Shown here: one piece after another, positions 38,345 through 47,084 of the stretch | Layout of the letters: each line of letters begins with the position of its first letter | Numbering within the stretch: the first letter of the stretch is position 1 | From: Gemmobacter caeni | GTDB taxonomy: Bacteria; Pseudomonadota; Alphaproteobacteria; Rhodobacterales; Rhodobacteraceae | Direction: 5' to 3' | DNA: 64,000 bases | Assembly: GCF_003054195.1 (NCBI RefSeq) | Contig: NZ_QBKP01000013.1 | Location: 61,485 to 125,484 of the forward strand | Position numbers and translations under genes: made by a program | The notes under the pieces: generated by a model | Told to the model about the DNA's origin: nothing | The model's database searches: none | Seen by the model: the letters and a program-made list of their open reading frames with translations, nothing else

Positions 38345-38499
38345 TCCGTCGTTTTCGGCCCATATGTATGTGTCGGCTGCTGTTCGCAACTGAGTTTCTG
38401 CGCGGCTTCGGAAATCGCTCATATGTATCCGGCCTGTTGATCGGCTCGCGGGCCGTGGCCTTGATGGGGTTACGCACGCGCCGTGGTCTCATTAGCGGA

Positions 38500-39752
38500 A
38501 AGGTCGATGATGACCTTTTGGGCCGTCAGACTCTGGGGGCGTATCTTCTCCGTTCCATGCTGTCTTCTCCGTCGCGAACTCCGTTTCGGCCTTGGTTGCT
38601 TCAGATCGCTTCCAGAGCCGGATCTTGTTTTGCATCGAACCGAGTGCCGTGGTGGAGAACGCTCCAGGCGGTTCGGGCGATCTTGTTGGCAAAGGCGATG
38701 GCGGCCTTGTTGCGCGGCGTTCGTGCGACTGCCCCCGTCAGCCATGGACCGAAGCTGAAGTCGGCCCACCTGTGCTGGCGCATCATGATCACCTTCGCCG
38801 CCTGCACGAACAGCATGCGCAGGTAGCGACTGCCGCGTTTCGTGATCCGTCCGAGGATCGTGCGCCCACCGGTGCTGTATTGTGTGGGCACCAACCCCAC
38901 CCAAGCTGCGAAGTCGCGCCCTCTGTCGAAGGCTTCGCCTTTGCCGATCGCTGCCACCATCGCGGTCGAGATCATCGGGCCGATCCCCGGAATGCTCATG
39001 ATGTTTGCGCAGTTCTCTTCGGTACGGCTGATCTCTTCGATCTCGGTCAACACGTCTTCGATCCGTCGGTCCAGCCAGAGCCAGTCTCCATAGAGGCCCA
39101 TCAGGATGCCGCGGATCCGTGGCGAAATCTCCTCGCGACGCTGATCGAGGATCGCTTCGAAGGAGTTCTTCAATGCGCGGAGGCCGGAGCGGACAGTAAT
39201 CCCTTGCTCGATCAGGAAGGCGCGGATCTGGTTGATTGTCGCTGTGCGCCGCGAGACCAGTCGCGCCCGCACCCGATGCAGGGCTTGCAGATCGAGCTGG
39301 TCCTGATCCTTCTCGGCAACGGTCCGCAAGTTGGGCCGAAGTGCTGCTTCTGCGATGGCCTCGGCATCGTTGTAGTCATTCTTCTGGCCCTTGTTGAAAG
39401 GCTTCACGTAGATCGCCGGAATAATCCGCGGTTCGAAGCCCATGCCGCGGAGCGTCCGGCTGACGAAATGGGCGCTGAGGCACGCCTCCATTCCGACAAC
39501 GCAACGAGGGAGATGTTCGAACGTCGCGGACAGGGCTAGCCGCTTGATCTGCTTGCGCATGACCAGCTGACCGGATCGGTCAAACCCAACCAGATGGAAA
39601 GTCTCCTTGCCGATGTCGATCCCGACCACGGCGAGTTCTTCAGTGCTTCCTTTCTTCTTCGCATGCATCGCTGCTTCTCCTGCAGATGAGGGGGCATCCT
39701 GCTTCAGGATAACCCAACGCTGGGGAAGCAGCCGACACATCCCATTAGCGGA
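38500..39752 (-). mobile_element. IS110-family insertion sequence (first copy)
   Basis: One IS110-family transposase gene is flanked by the identical 10-mer CATTAGCGGA at 38490-38499 and 39743-39752, 1,253 bp apart. IS110 elements insert by a recombinase guided by an element-encoded RNA and leave short direct matches at their ends rather than terminal inverted repeats. The empty site would read straight across one 10-mer. Non-coding DNA at the transposase 3' side (38500-38600) or 5' side (39669-39742) could encode the guide RNA. The element adjoins the tor island. Confidence 0.75.
38601..39668 (-). CDS. IS110-family transposase
   Basis: 355 residues. The N-terminal DEDD RuvC-like domain has VVGIDIGKETFHLVGFD, CVGMEACLSAHFV and KNDYNDAEAIAEAA. 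The C-terminal transposase_20 domain contains SIPGIGPMISTAMVAAIG and a probable nucleophilic Ser in ITKRGSRYLRMLF. The start ATG follows AGGAG; a frame extension upstream of it lacks family similarity. It seems intact and may be active. Confidence 0.93.
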   Translation of the reverse strand: MHAKKKGSTEELAVVGIDIGKETFHLVGFDRSGQLVMRKQIKRLALSATFEHLPRCVVGMEACLSAHFVSRTLRGMGFEPRIIPAIYVKPFNKGQKNDYNDAEAIAEAALRPNLRTVAEKDQDQLDLQALHRVRARLVSRRTATINQIRAFLIEQGITVRSGLRALKNSFEAILDQRREEISPRIRGILMGLYGDWLWLDRRIEDVLTEIEEISRTEENCANIMSIPGIGPMISTAMVAAIGKGEAFDRGRDFAAWVGLVPTQYSTGGRTILGRITKRGSRYLRMLFVQAAKVIMMRQHRWADFSFGPWLTGAVARTPRNKAAIAFANKIARTAWSVLHHGTRFDAKQDPALEAI

Positions 39753-39812
39753 CTCTGAGGCGGAGCATTCGCGAGCCTGCTCGCCGTGTCCCCCCGCGAA
39801 ATGTTGAGCGGC

Positions 39813-40814
39813 TCAGTCCAGATGCGGGAAATAATCTGCGGGTGACAGGGCGATGTCGCTTGGGTCCAGTCCTCCGGTCAGCACCCTGATTTCCGTGCGG
39901 ATATCTTTGTCGATTGCTGCGCCGCCCAGGATGGCTTCGGCGGCATCGACTGCGAGCCTACCCTGCTGCACCGGATCATCGAAGGGGGCTGCGAGGACCT
40001 GTCGTCCGACAAGTCCGCGCGCGATGCTGTGGCTTGAATAGGTGGCCGCGAGCGCCGGTCCGTCGTCGCCCGTTTCGAGGGCCATCGCGGCCTCTATGGC
40101 GGGGGCGGTCCCGATCACCAGACCGGCCTGAGGATGCTCTGCGCGGGCTTTTTCAACCAGGCGAAGCTGTTCAGCGGTGCCCGTATCGGCGCCATAGGTG
40201 GCAACGATAGTCACCGACGATCCGACTAGACCTTCCATCAGTCCCCGTTCAAGCGGTGCGACCCATCCGGCCTTTGGCGGCCCGGACAGCAAGACAGCCT
40301 CGACCGGTGCGCCCCGACCTGGGTAGCGGTCGGCAAGATGGCTGCCCAACGCGCGGCCCATGTTCGCCCAATCCACGCCGACCTGTGTGGCAAGTGCGTC
40401 GGAATGCAGTTCGTTCACTAGCCCGATCACCGGATGGCTTCGGGATGCCACCTCTACCGCCGTAAGCAGGCCCGGTGCGTCCGAAGAAACTGCGCCGATC
40501 AGGATTGCCACGGGCTGAAGCGCCCTGCATGCGTCGATCTGCCGAAGCTGGTTCTCAAGGGCGTCGTATCCGCCCGCTTCGAAGAAATGCACCGAGAAAC
40601 CAAGGTCTTCGGACCGTTGTTCGACACCGTAGGCGACGCTGAGCCAGTATTCATCCTTGAAATGCGGGACAAGCACGCAAAGCGTGCGTCCGTCCGCCCA
40701 TGCCGTGCCGCCGAAAAGGCCGCAGAGGGCGAAGATTGCTGCGCCGATGATCCGGCGGTAATCCTTCCTGATGCGCTCCACACGGTTCGACACGCAGCTG
40801 AAGTCCTTCTTCAT
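39813..40814 (-). CDS. torT: TorT-like periplasmic TMAO-binding protein
   Basis: Periplasmic sugar-binding-fold protein that reports TMAO to the TorS sensor. 333 residues with an N-terminal signal (RRIIGAAIFALCGLFGGTAWA), then CVLVPHFKDEYWLSVAYGVEQRSEDLGFSVHFFEAGGY, the family opening with the DEYWLSV stretch I associate with TorT. The start is uncertain: ATG 40814 (used) or an in-frame GTG at 40781. Both overlap the 5' end of the divergent torS gene. It lies 60 bp from the IS110 element. Confidence 0.85.
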   Translation of the reverse strand: MKKDFSCVSNRVERIRKDYRRIIGAAIFALCGLFGGTAWADGRTLCVLVPHFKDEYWLSVAYGVEQRSEDLGFSVHFFEAGGYDALENQLRQIDACRALQPVAILIGAVSSDAPGLLTAVEVASRSHPVIGLVNELHSDALATQVGVDWANMGRALGSHLADRYPGRGAPVEAVLLSGPPKAGWVAPLERGLMEGLVGSSVTIVATYGADTGTAEQLRLVEKARAEHPQAGLVIGTAPAIEAAMALETGDDGPALAATYSSHSIARGLVGRQVLAAPFDDPVQQGRLAVDAAEAILGGAAIDKDIRTEIRVLTGGLDPSDIALSPADYFPHLD

Positions 40815-43548
40815 GGTCCTTTTCGGGCTGATGGTCGTTGTCGGTCTGGCATCGTTCGGCGTCAACCGCTTCCTTGCCCAAACCCAGCAGCGCGTCCTGT
40901 CGGAAAGCATCGCGATCATCGAAAGAACCGAGCGGGTGGCGCAGGATGCTGATTTCGCGGCGGCTCTGGCGGGTCAACTGGCCGCAGCGCGGGAGTTGCG
41001 TCAGTCCGAAGACCTGGCGCGGGCGTTGCAGCTGCGGATCGACCGCATCGCCGCCGATCTGGAGGTTACCCGCGCCTTTCTCGGACGTGCGCCAGAGCCA
41101 GATTCGGCCACTCCGGTGCGCGGTGTGGTGACCGAGATGGAGAGCACCGTTGCCGTGCTGATCGAGGCGACGGAACTGGAGCTCACCGAGCGTGCGTCGC
41201 TTTCGGAAGCGGGCGCGATGCTTTCGGCCCTTATCTCGACCGAGGCCGATCTGGCGCGCCTGCGTGTTACGGCGGGAATCTGGGAACTCTACTCCCTGCC
41301 ATCGGGGGCGGATACGCGGCCGGAACTCGACCGTCTGGCCGATGCGAACTTCTTTGCCTATGAGCGTTTGGCGGAGATGGCCGAGGCGGTTTCGACCTTT
41401 GGCCAGTTGCTGGCGCGGGTCGGAATGGCGGGCCGCAATGCCGAACTGGACGCTCTGGAGCGTGATTACCAGGCGGAGGTGGCGCTGATGCAGGACCGCG
41501 TGACCTTCATGCTTTCGGCCCGGTCACGGGCGATGGCCTCCGACATTGTGGCCGAACTCGCACAGGGCCTGACGGTGGATGGAGTGATCGCGCAGCGCCG
41601 TTCGGCGCTGCAGGCAAAAGAGGCACTCGATGCGCTGTCGTTGGAGCTTGGCCGCCAGCTCGACCTGCTGATCGCAGAGGCGCTGCAAGGACGTGTCGAG
41701 ACGCGGGAACGAATGCAAACCGCGGTTGCTGCCTCGGGCTGGCAGGCGACGCTCTTGTCCGCTGCGCTTGCGGGTGTGATCCTTCTGGCGCTGTTTGCCG
41801 GCTATATGGTCTGGACGCGCATCCGACGCCGGGTCGTCCTGCGACTGGAAGGCGTGGCCGACCGTATGGTGGCCATGGCGGACGGGGATCTGGGTCAGGC
41901 GCTCACGATCAGCGGCGCGGACGAGATCGGGCGACTGGAAGCGGCGCTGAACATCCTGCGGGACCGCGCCGAAGAGGCCATGACCCTGCGTGGTCGGCTG
42001 GAAGCGGCAGTACTCGATCGCACTGCCGAAGTGGTGGCCGAAATGCAGTCTGCCAATGCGGCCCGCGCCGATGCCGAAGAGCAGAGCCGAGCCAAGACCC
42101 ACTTCATGGCCCGCATGAGCCACGAGATCCGCACGCCCCTGAATGGGCTGATCGGGCTTCTGGACTTGCTGGGCGCCGATGAAGCAGACGCGGGGCGGCG
42201 CGCGCGGCTGGAGGTGGCGCTGACGTCGGCGCGCGACCTGCAGGAGTTGACCGAGGAAATCCTGACCTTCTCGGTTGGCGAGGACGGGCAGGACCAGAAG
42301 CGCCTTGCAGCGTTCGACCCGACCGTGGTCGCGCAGGGTCTTGCTGCGCATCTGGACGTGATCGCGGCGGCAAAGGGGCTGCAAGCCGTAGTCAGGATCG
42401 ATCCGGATTTGCCCCCAGCGCTTGTGGGCGAGCCTACCAAGATCCGGCAAGTGATGATGAACCTGCTGTCCAATGCCGTCAAATACACCGCGCGGGGTAG
42501 TGTGACACTGAGCGTTGGTGCAAGGCCCATACCACCGGGCAAGCAGGAGCTCAGCCTCTGCGTGCGCGACACGGGGCCCGGCATGACTGCGGACGAGACG
42601 CGGCAGGCCTTCGACATCTACGGCCGCAGCCGCTCGGCCCGTCAGAGCGGGGTCAAGGGCGTGGGGCTAGGTCTGGCCATCGTCAGGCAATTGACCGATG
42701 CGATGGGGGCGGAACTGCGGATCTCCACCCTGCCGGGACGCGGCAGCAGTTTCACGCTGGTCCTGAGCCTGCCTGAGGCCGACCCTGACGCAATCTCCGC
42801 CCTGCCGCCCGAGCCGGCAGCAGGGGCAGGCCGGCGAGTGCTTGTGGTGGATGACCACCCCGTCAACCGGCTGGTGGCGCGCGGCTATCTGGAACGCATG
42901 GGATGCAGAGTGACCGAGGCCGCGACTGGACAGGCGGCGCTTGCGGCGGCGCGGGACGGGGATTTCGACGCGATGCTCGTCGACCTGAACCTGCCGGACC
43001 TTAGCGGCGATGCCGTCGTATCGCAGATCGTGCGCAAGGGGGCGCGGGTGGCAGTCCTGACCGCCGACCTCGTGCGGGATGATGCCGAAACGCGGGAGAG
43101 GTTCGGCGTGGACCGGGTGCTGACCAAACCGATCTCGCCCCGTGCGCTGGCATCGTTCCTGGAAGGGGGCGAGCCACTGCCCGCGGCGGAAACCGCGCCT
43201 GGATCGGTTGTCGATGTCGCCCTGCGCGACGACATCGCTGGGTTGGGTGCCGAGCAGACGGCCGAGATCGTGGCGGCCCTGATGGCCGACATTTTGGCTG
43301 CGGTTCCTCTATTGCGGGACTTTCCCGATCCGGAAACGAGGCGCAAGCTGGCGCACCGGCTGAAGGGGGCCGCGTCGAACTTCCGGCTCGAGCCGTTCTG
43401 CAACCTGATGCAGCGCATCGAGGCGGGCGAGCCTTCCGCGCTTGAGACGTTGAACAGCGTGGCTTCCAACGCGATCAATGAACTGGCCTCTGCCGCGCGC
43501 CGCGCAGGCCTTGATCTTCAGCCCTTCGCAAAGCCCGCGAAGACATAG
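40771..43548 (+). CDS. torS: TorS-like hybrid sensor histidine kinase
   Basis: 925 residues, close to E. coli TorS. A first membrane helix at about 14-32 is followed by a long periplasmic helical sensor region and a second helix near 325-345, then HAMP (VVLRLEGVADRMVAMADGDLG), HisKA with the phosphorylated His in ARMSHEIRTPLNG (about 451), HATPase (MNLLSNAVKYTARG; GLGLAIVRQLT), a receiver domain (VLVVDDHPVNRLVARGYL, Asp near 736 in MLVDLNLPDLSG) and an HPt domain (AHRLKGAASNFRLE, His near 863). It passes phosphate to TorR. Its 3' end overlaps torR by 31 bp, convergently. Confidence 0.92.
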   Translation: MRSTRFDTQLKSFFMVLFGLMVVVGLASFGVNRFLAQTQQRVLSESIAIIERTERVAQDADFAAALAGQLAAARELRQSEDLARALQLRIDRIAADLEVTRAFLGRAPEPDSATPVRGVVTEMESTVAVLIEATELELTERASLSEAGAMLSALISTEADLARLRVTAGIWELYSLPSGADTRPELDRLADANFFAYERLAEMAEAVSTFGQLLARVGMAGRNAELDALERDYQAEVALMQDRVTFMLSARSRAMASDIVAELAQGLTVDGVIAQRRSALQAKEALDALSLELGRQLDLLIAEALQGRVETRERMQTAVAASGWQATLLSAALAGVILLALFAGYMVWTRIRRRVVLRLEGVADRMVAMADGDLGQALTISGADEIGRLEAALNILRDRAEEAMTLRGRLEAAVLDRTAEVVAEMQSANAARADAEEQSRAKTHFMARMSHEIRTPLNGLIGLLDLLGADEADAGRRARLEVALTSARDLQELTEEILTFSVGEDGQDQKRLAAFDPTVVAQGLAAHLDVIAAAKGLQAVVRIDPDLPPALVGEPTKIRQVMMNLLSNAVKYTARGSVTLSVGARPIPPGKQELSLCVRDTGPGMTADETRQAFDIYGRSRSARQSGVKGVGLGLAIVRQLTDAMGAELRISTLPGRGSSFTLVLSLPEADPDAISALPPEPAAGAGRRVLVVDDHPVNRLVARGYLERMGCRVTEAATGQAALAAARDGDFDAMLVDLNLPDLSGDAVVSQIVRKGARVAVLTADLVRDDAETRERFGVDRVLTKPISPRALASFLEGGEPLPAAETAPGSVVDVALRDDIAGLGAEQTAEIVAALMADILAAVPLLRDFPDPETRRKLAHRLKGAASNFRLEPFCNLMQRIEAGEPSALETLNSVASNAINELASAARRAGLDLQPFAKPAKT

Positions 43549-44222
43549 CCTTCGCCCATTCGCGTCAACAGGAATTCCGGCTGGGCCGGGTCCGCCTCGA
43601 TCTTCTTGCGCAGCCGCCCGATCAGAACGTCTATGGTCCGGTCGCCGGGCCGCAGTTCGCCGCGTCCGACAATCTCGCTCAGCCTCGCGCGGCCGAAGGT
43701 GACGCCGGGATTGCGGGTCAGCGTGTCGAGCAGATCGAATTCCTGCGCGCTGAGCGTCTCTACCCGCGCGGCCGAGACCAGACGGCGGCGAATGCGGTCG
43801 AAATGCCAAGGTCCGAACTCCTCGACCACATCGGCGACGGGAGCGCGGCGTCCGATCTCGGTGATGCGGTAGAGCAAATTCTTGATCCGGGCGGCAAGTT
43901 CGCGGCGGTCGAACGGCTTGGTGACATAGTCATCCGCCCCCATCTCTAGCCCTATGATGCGGTCCACCTGTTCGTCGCGCGAGGTCAGCAGGATGATGCC
44001 CACCCGCGACTTCGCCCGCTGTTCGCGCGTGATGGTCAGCCCGTCCTTGCCCTCCAGCCCGATGTCGAGAAGCAGGATCTCGGGCGGGTCGGTGTCGATC
44101 ACCTCCTGCATCGCCTCGGCATCCTCGACCTCGGTGACGCGGTGGCCGAGGCCGCGCAGATAGGCTGCAAGGCGCATGCGCGTGACGCGATCATCTTCGA
44201 CAATCAGAACATGTGCGGTCAT
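43518..44222 (-). CDS. torR: TorR-like response regulator
   Basis: A 234-residue OmpR/PhoB-type regulator: receiver domain with Asp53 (LLLDIGLEGKDG), Thr/Ser80 region and Lys102 (YVTKPFDRREL), then a winged helix (LSAQEFDLLDTLTRNPGVTFGRARLSEIVGRGELRPGDRTIDVLIGRLRKKIE). I chose MTAHVLIVEDD as the start. It is divergent from torA, and three tandem decamers lie between them, just upstream of torR. It should activate torA when TorS signals TMAO. Confidence 0.92.
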   Translation of the reverse strand: MTAHVLIVEDDRVTRMRLAAYLRGLGHRVTEVEDAEAMQEVIDTDPPEILLLDIGLEGKDGLTITREQRAKSRVGIILLTSRDEQVDRIIGLEMGADDYVTKPFDRRELAARIKNLLYRITEIGRRAPVADVVEEFGPWHFDRIRRRLVSAARVETLSAQEFDLLDTLTRNPGVTFGRARLSEIVGRGELRPGDRTIDVLIGRLRKKIEADPAQPEFLLTRMGEGYVFAGFAKG

Positions 44223-44229
44223 GGCTGCG

Positions 44230-44259
44230 TCTTTACATGTCTTCACATCTCTTCACCAC
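44230..44259. promoter_or_regulatory. Three tandem decamers, candidate tor boxes
   Basis: TCTTTACATG, TCTTCACATC and TCTTCACCAC follow each other without gaps. In E. coli, TorR binds tandem direct decamers (consensus about CTGTTCATAT) upstream of torC. The repeat length, direct orientation and position between torR and torA fit. A -35-like TTGACG follows at 44265. Confidence 0.7.
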
Positions 44260-44334
44260 ATGGTTTGACGGCTGTCAAGGCTTCCGGCGGGGTAAACCGG
44301 CACGGTCGCGGCAGAAATCGGATGGAGGTCCGCG

Positions 44335-47022
44335 ATGAAAGTGATGCAACCCACCAGACGTCATTTCCTTCAGGGCAGCGCCGCCCTGTTGGGATCGGGC
44401 TGGCTGATGAACTCTACGGCCATGGCGGCCATCGACCCCAACTCCTTCTCTGGCCGCATCTTCAGCGCCAGCCACTATGGCCCCTTCGAAGCCGTGGTGC
44501 GCGACGGCCAGATCGTCGGCATCTCGCCCATGATCGAACTCGACCAGCGCCCGACCGAGATGCTGATGCATGGCGTCTTGGACCGGGTCTATGACAAGTC
44601 GCGCATCGATTATCCGATGGTCCGCAAATCCTATCTGGAAGGCTGGAAGTCGGGCGATGTGAAACCCGAACTGCGCGGCAAGGAAGAATATGTCCGCGTT
44701 GATTGGGATACCGCGCTGAAGCTGACGGCCAAGGCCATCACCGACACCATCGTCGAACACGGGCATCAGGCGATCCTGTCCACGTCCTATGGTGGGTGGA
44801 GCCACGCCGGCATCATGCGGCCGAACGTCCTGCAGGGCAAGTTCTTCAACATGATCGGCGGCTGCACCAACACGGTGGGCGACTGGTCCGGTGGTGCCAG
44901 CCAGATCTCGCTGCCACACGTGATCGGCGACATGGAGGTCTATTCCGCGCAGACCGCGTGGGAAGTGATCCGCGACAACACCGAGGTCTTCGTCCTGGTC
45001 GGCTGCGACCCGATCAAGAACAACCGGATCGAATACACGGTGGCCGACCACGGCATGTATGGCCCTTGGGAGCAGATCCGCGACAACGGCTGCAAGTTCA
45101 TCTCGATCAACCCGCAGAAGACTGCCTCGGATGCCTATCTGAACGCCGACTGGGTCCGGATCGTCCCAAACACCGACGTCGCGCTGTTCCTGGGCATGGC
45201 CTACCACGTTCTTGAGAACGGGCTGGAGGACAAGGATTATCTGGCGAAGTACACTGTCGGTTCGGACAAGTGGATCGCCTATGTGAAAGGCGAAGGCGAG
45301 GACAAGACGGCGAAGACGCCGGAATGGGCCTCGGCCATCACCGGCATCGACGCAGCGAAGATCCGCGAGCTGGCCGGGCTGCTGGCCAAGTCCAGGACCG
45401 AGATTGCAGGGGCCTGGTCGCTGCAGCGCGCCCACCACGGCGAGATGACGCACTGGGCCATCATCAACTTTGCCGCGCTGACCGGCAAGATCGGCAAGCC
45501 GGGCGAAGGCGTCGGCTTCAGCTGGCACTATGGCAACGGTGGCATGCCGCAATCGGGCAAGGGCACGCCTTCGGGCCTGAGCCAGGGCAAGAACTTTGTC
45601 ACCGACTACATCGTTCCGGCCTCGCGCATCACGGAGGCGCTGGAAAATCCGGGCGCCGAAGTTGTCTACAACGGCAACGTCCGCAAATACCCGGACGTGC
45701 ACATGATCTACAACGCCGGCAACAACTTCATGTCGCACCAGCAGGACACCAACCGGCTGATCAAGGCGTTGCAGAAGGTGAAGACCATCGTCAGCCAGGA
45801 TGTCTGGTGGACGGCAGCGACCCGTTGGGCCGACATCGTGCTGCCCGCCTCCTCCCCTCTGGAACGCGACGACATCTCGGTCGGCGGCACCTATTCGAAC
45901 GACAAGATCTACGCGATGAAGAAGGTGATCGAACCGGTCGGCGAAAGCCGTAGCGACTTTGAAATCTTCGCGGGCCTTGCCGATCTGTTCTACAAGATGT
46001 CGCCCTATGTCGAGGACCAGCAGTTCCCCGAATACATCGAAATCATGAAGTTCGCCTATGCCAAGACCGGGGCCGCCGAACACACGCCGTTCGAAGAGTT
46101 CTGGGAACGCGGCTATGCCCTGCAACCCGCGCCGAAGGAAGCGCGGCAGTGGGTTCGCCACGGCGACTTCTACAGCGATCCCGCAGCCAATCCGCTGCAC
46201 ACCAAATCAGGCAAGATCGAGATGTTCTGCGAGACCATCGCGGAGATGAATCTGGAAGACTGTCCCGGCATGCCGATGTGGCTGGAGCCCGCCGAATATC
46301 TGGGCAACGCCAAGGAAGGCCAGCTGCACGTCGTCAGCCCGCACCCCTGGTATCGCCTGCACAGCCAGATGGACCAGTCCGCCAGCCTGCGCGACCTCTA
46401 CAAGGTGCAGGGCCGCGAACCCGTGCGGATCAATGCCGAGGATGCGGCGGCGCGCGGCATCGCCGACGGCGACCTCGTCGAAATCTACAACGACCGCGGC
46501 ACGGTTATCGCCGGTGCAGTTGTGTCGGACGAGATCATGCCAGGCGTCATTTCGATCTATGAGGGTTGCTGGCCCAGCCTTGACAGCAAAGGCCGCTGCA
46601 ACTCGGGTCTGGTGAATTTCCTGACCTCAACGCAGAAATCCTCGGGCCTGAGCCAGGCGACCACGGCGAACACCTGCCTTGCCTCGATCCGCAAGTGCGA
46701 GGACCCCGAAGGTCCGAACATGGCCTATGAAAAGCCGCCGATCTTGGAAGGCGTGGAACTGGCCGCGATCGACGATGCCGATCTGGCGCTGGACCGGCTG
46801 GATGCGGTTATCGAGGCGCTTTATGACGATATGAGCCCGGGCGAAAAGATGTTCTACGAACGCTGCACCGTCTGCCACGGGCCGCGCGACGTGGGGGCCT
46901 TCACGAAGTTGCAATGGAAGGCGATCACGCCGTCCATGTTCCCGCGCGCCGGTCTGGATGACGCGGAGGCCGCGCTCATCATGGACTTCCTGATGGAAAA
47001 TGCCTCCGACGCGGCAAACTGA
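44335..47022 (+). CDS. torA: TMAO reductase TorA with fused C-terminal cytochrome c domain
   Basis: An 895-residue periplasmic molybdoenzyme of the DMSO reductase family. The Tat signal is TRRHFLQGSAALLGSG. The catalytic part has the Mo-ligand Ser region GDWSGGASQISLPHVIGDMEVYSAQTAW, LVGCDPIKNNRIEYTVADHG and the molydopterin segments near HPWYRLHSQMDQS. A standard TorA ends near residue 810-830; here about 60 further residues carry a haem c site Cys-Thr-Val-Cys-His (about 844) and a possible Met ligand (SMFPRAG). Electrons may therefore enter through a built-in haem instead of TorC, which is not encoded nearby. GGAGG precedes the ATG. Confidence 0.92.
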   Translation: MKVMQPTRRHFLQGSAALLGSGWLMNSTAMAAIDPNSFSGRIFSASHYGPFEAVVRDGQIVGISPMIELDQRPTEMLMHGVLDRVYDKSRIDYPMVRKSYLEGWKSGDVKPELRGKEEYVRVDWDTALKLTAKAITDTIVEHGHQAILSTSYGGWSHAGIMRPNVLQGKFFNMIGGCTNTVGDWSGGASQISLPHVIGDMEVYSAQTAWEVIRDNTEVFVLVGCDPIKNNRIEYTVADHGMYGPWEQIRDNGCKFISINPQKTASDAYLNADWVRIVPNTDVALFLGMAYHVLENGLEDKDYLAKYTVGSDKWIAYVKGEGEDKTAKTPEWASAITGIDAAKIRELAGLLAKSRTEIAGAWSLQRAHHGEMTHWAIINFAALTGKIGKPGEGVGFSWHYGNGGMPQSGKGTPSGLSQGKNFVTDYIVPASRITEALENPGAEVVYNGNVRKYPDVHMIYNAGNNFMSHQQDTNRLIKALQKVKTIVSQDVWWTAATRWADIVLPASSPLERDDISVGGTYSNDKIYAMKKVIEPVGESRSDFEIFAGLADLFYKMSPYVEDQQFPEYIEIMKFAYAKTGAAEHTPFEEFWERGYALQPAPKEARQWVRHGDFYSDPAANPLHTKSGKIEMFCETIAEMNLEDCPGMPMWLEPAEYLGNAKEGQLHVVSPHPWYRLHSQMDQSASLRDLYKVQGREPVRINAEDAAARGIADGDLVEIYNDRGTVIAGAVVSDEIMPGVISIYEGCWPSLDSKGRCNSGLVNFLTSTQKSSGLSQATTANTCLASIRKCEDPEGPNMAYEKPPILEGVELAAIDDADLALDRLDAVIEALYDDMSPGEKMFYERCTVCHGPRDVGAFTKLQWKAITPSMFPRAGLDDAEAALIMDFLMENASDAAN

Positions 47023-47030
47023 CCTAACCT

Positions 47031-47060
47031 GTCCGCGGCCGGATCAAGCCGGCCGCGGAC
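47031..47060 (+). terminator. Strong hairpin between torA and moeA
   Basis: GTCCGCGGCCGG and CCGGCCGCGGAC form a perfect 12-bp stem with a 6-base loop, 8 bp after torA, followed by CCTTCTTCC. It could terminate most torA transcripts while letting a fraction enter the cofactor genes, giving more enzyme than biosynthetic proteins. Confidence 0.75.
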
Positions 47061-47084
47061 CCTTCTTCCGAAAGTTCCCTGACC

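Noticed and set aside
38361..38429. CATATGTAT repeated at 38361 and 38420, left of the IS110 element
   Set aside because: Two copies of a 9-mer 59 bp apart with unlike flanks; not enough for an iteron or recombination site.
39669..39740. Extra 24 codons before the IS110 transposase ATG
   Set aside because: They have no similarity to the family and would remove the good ribosome site from use.
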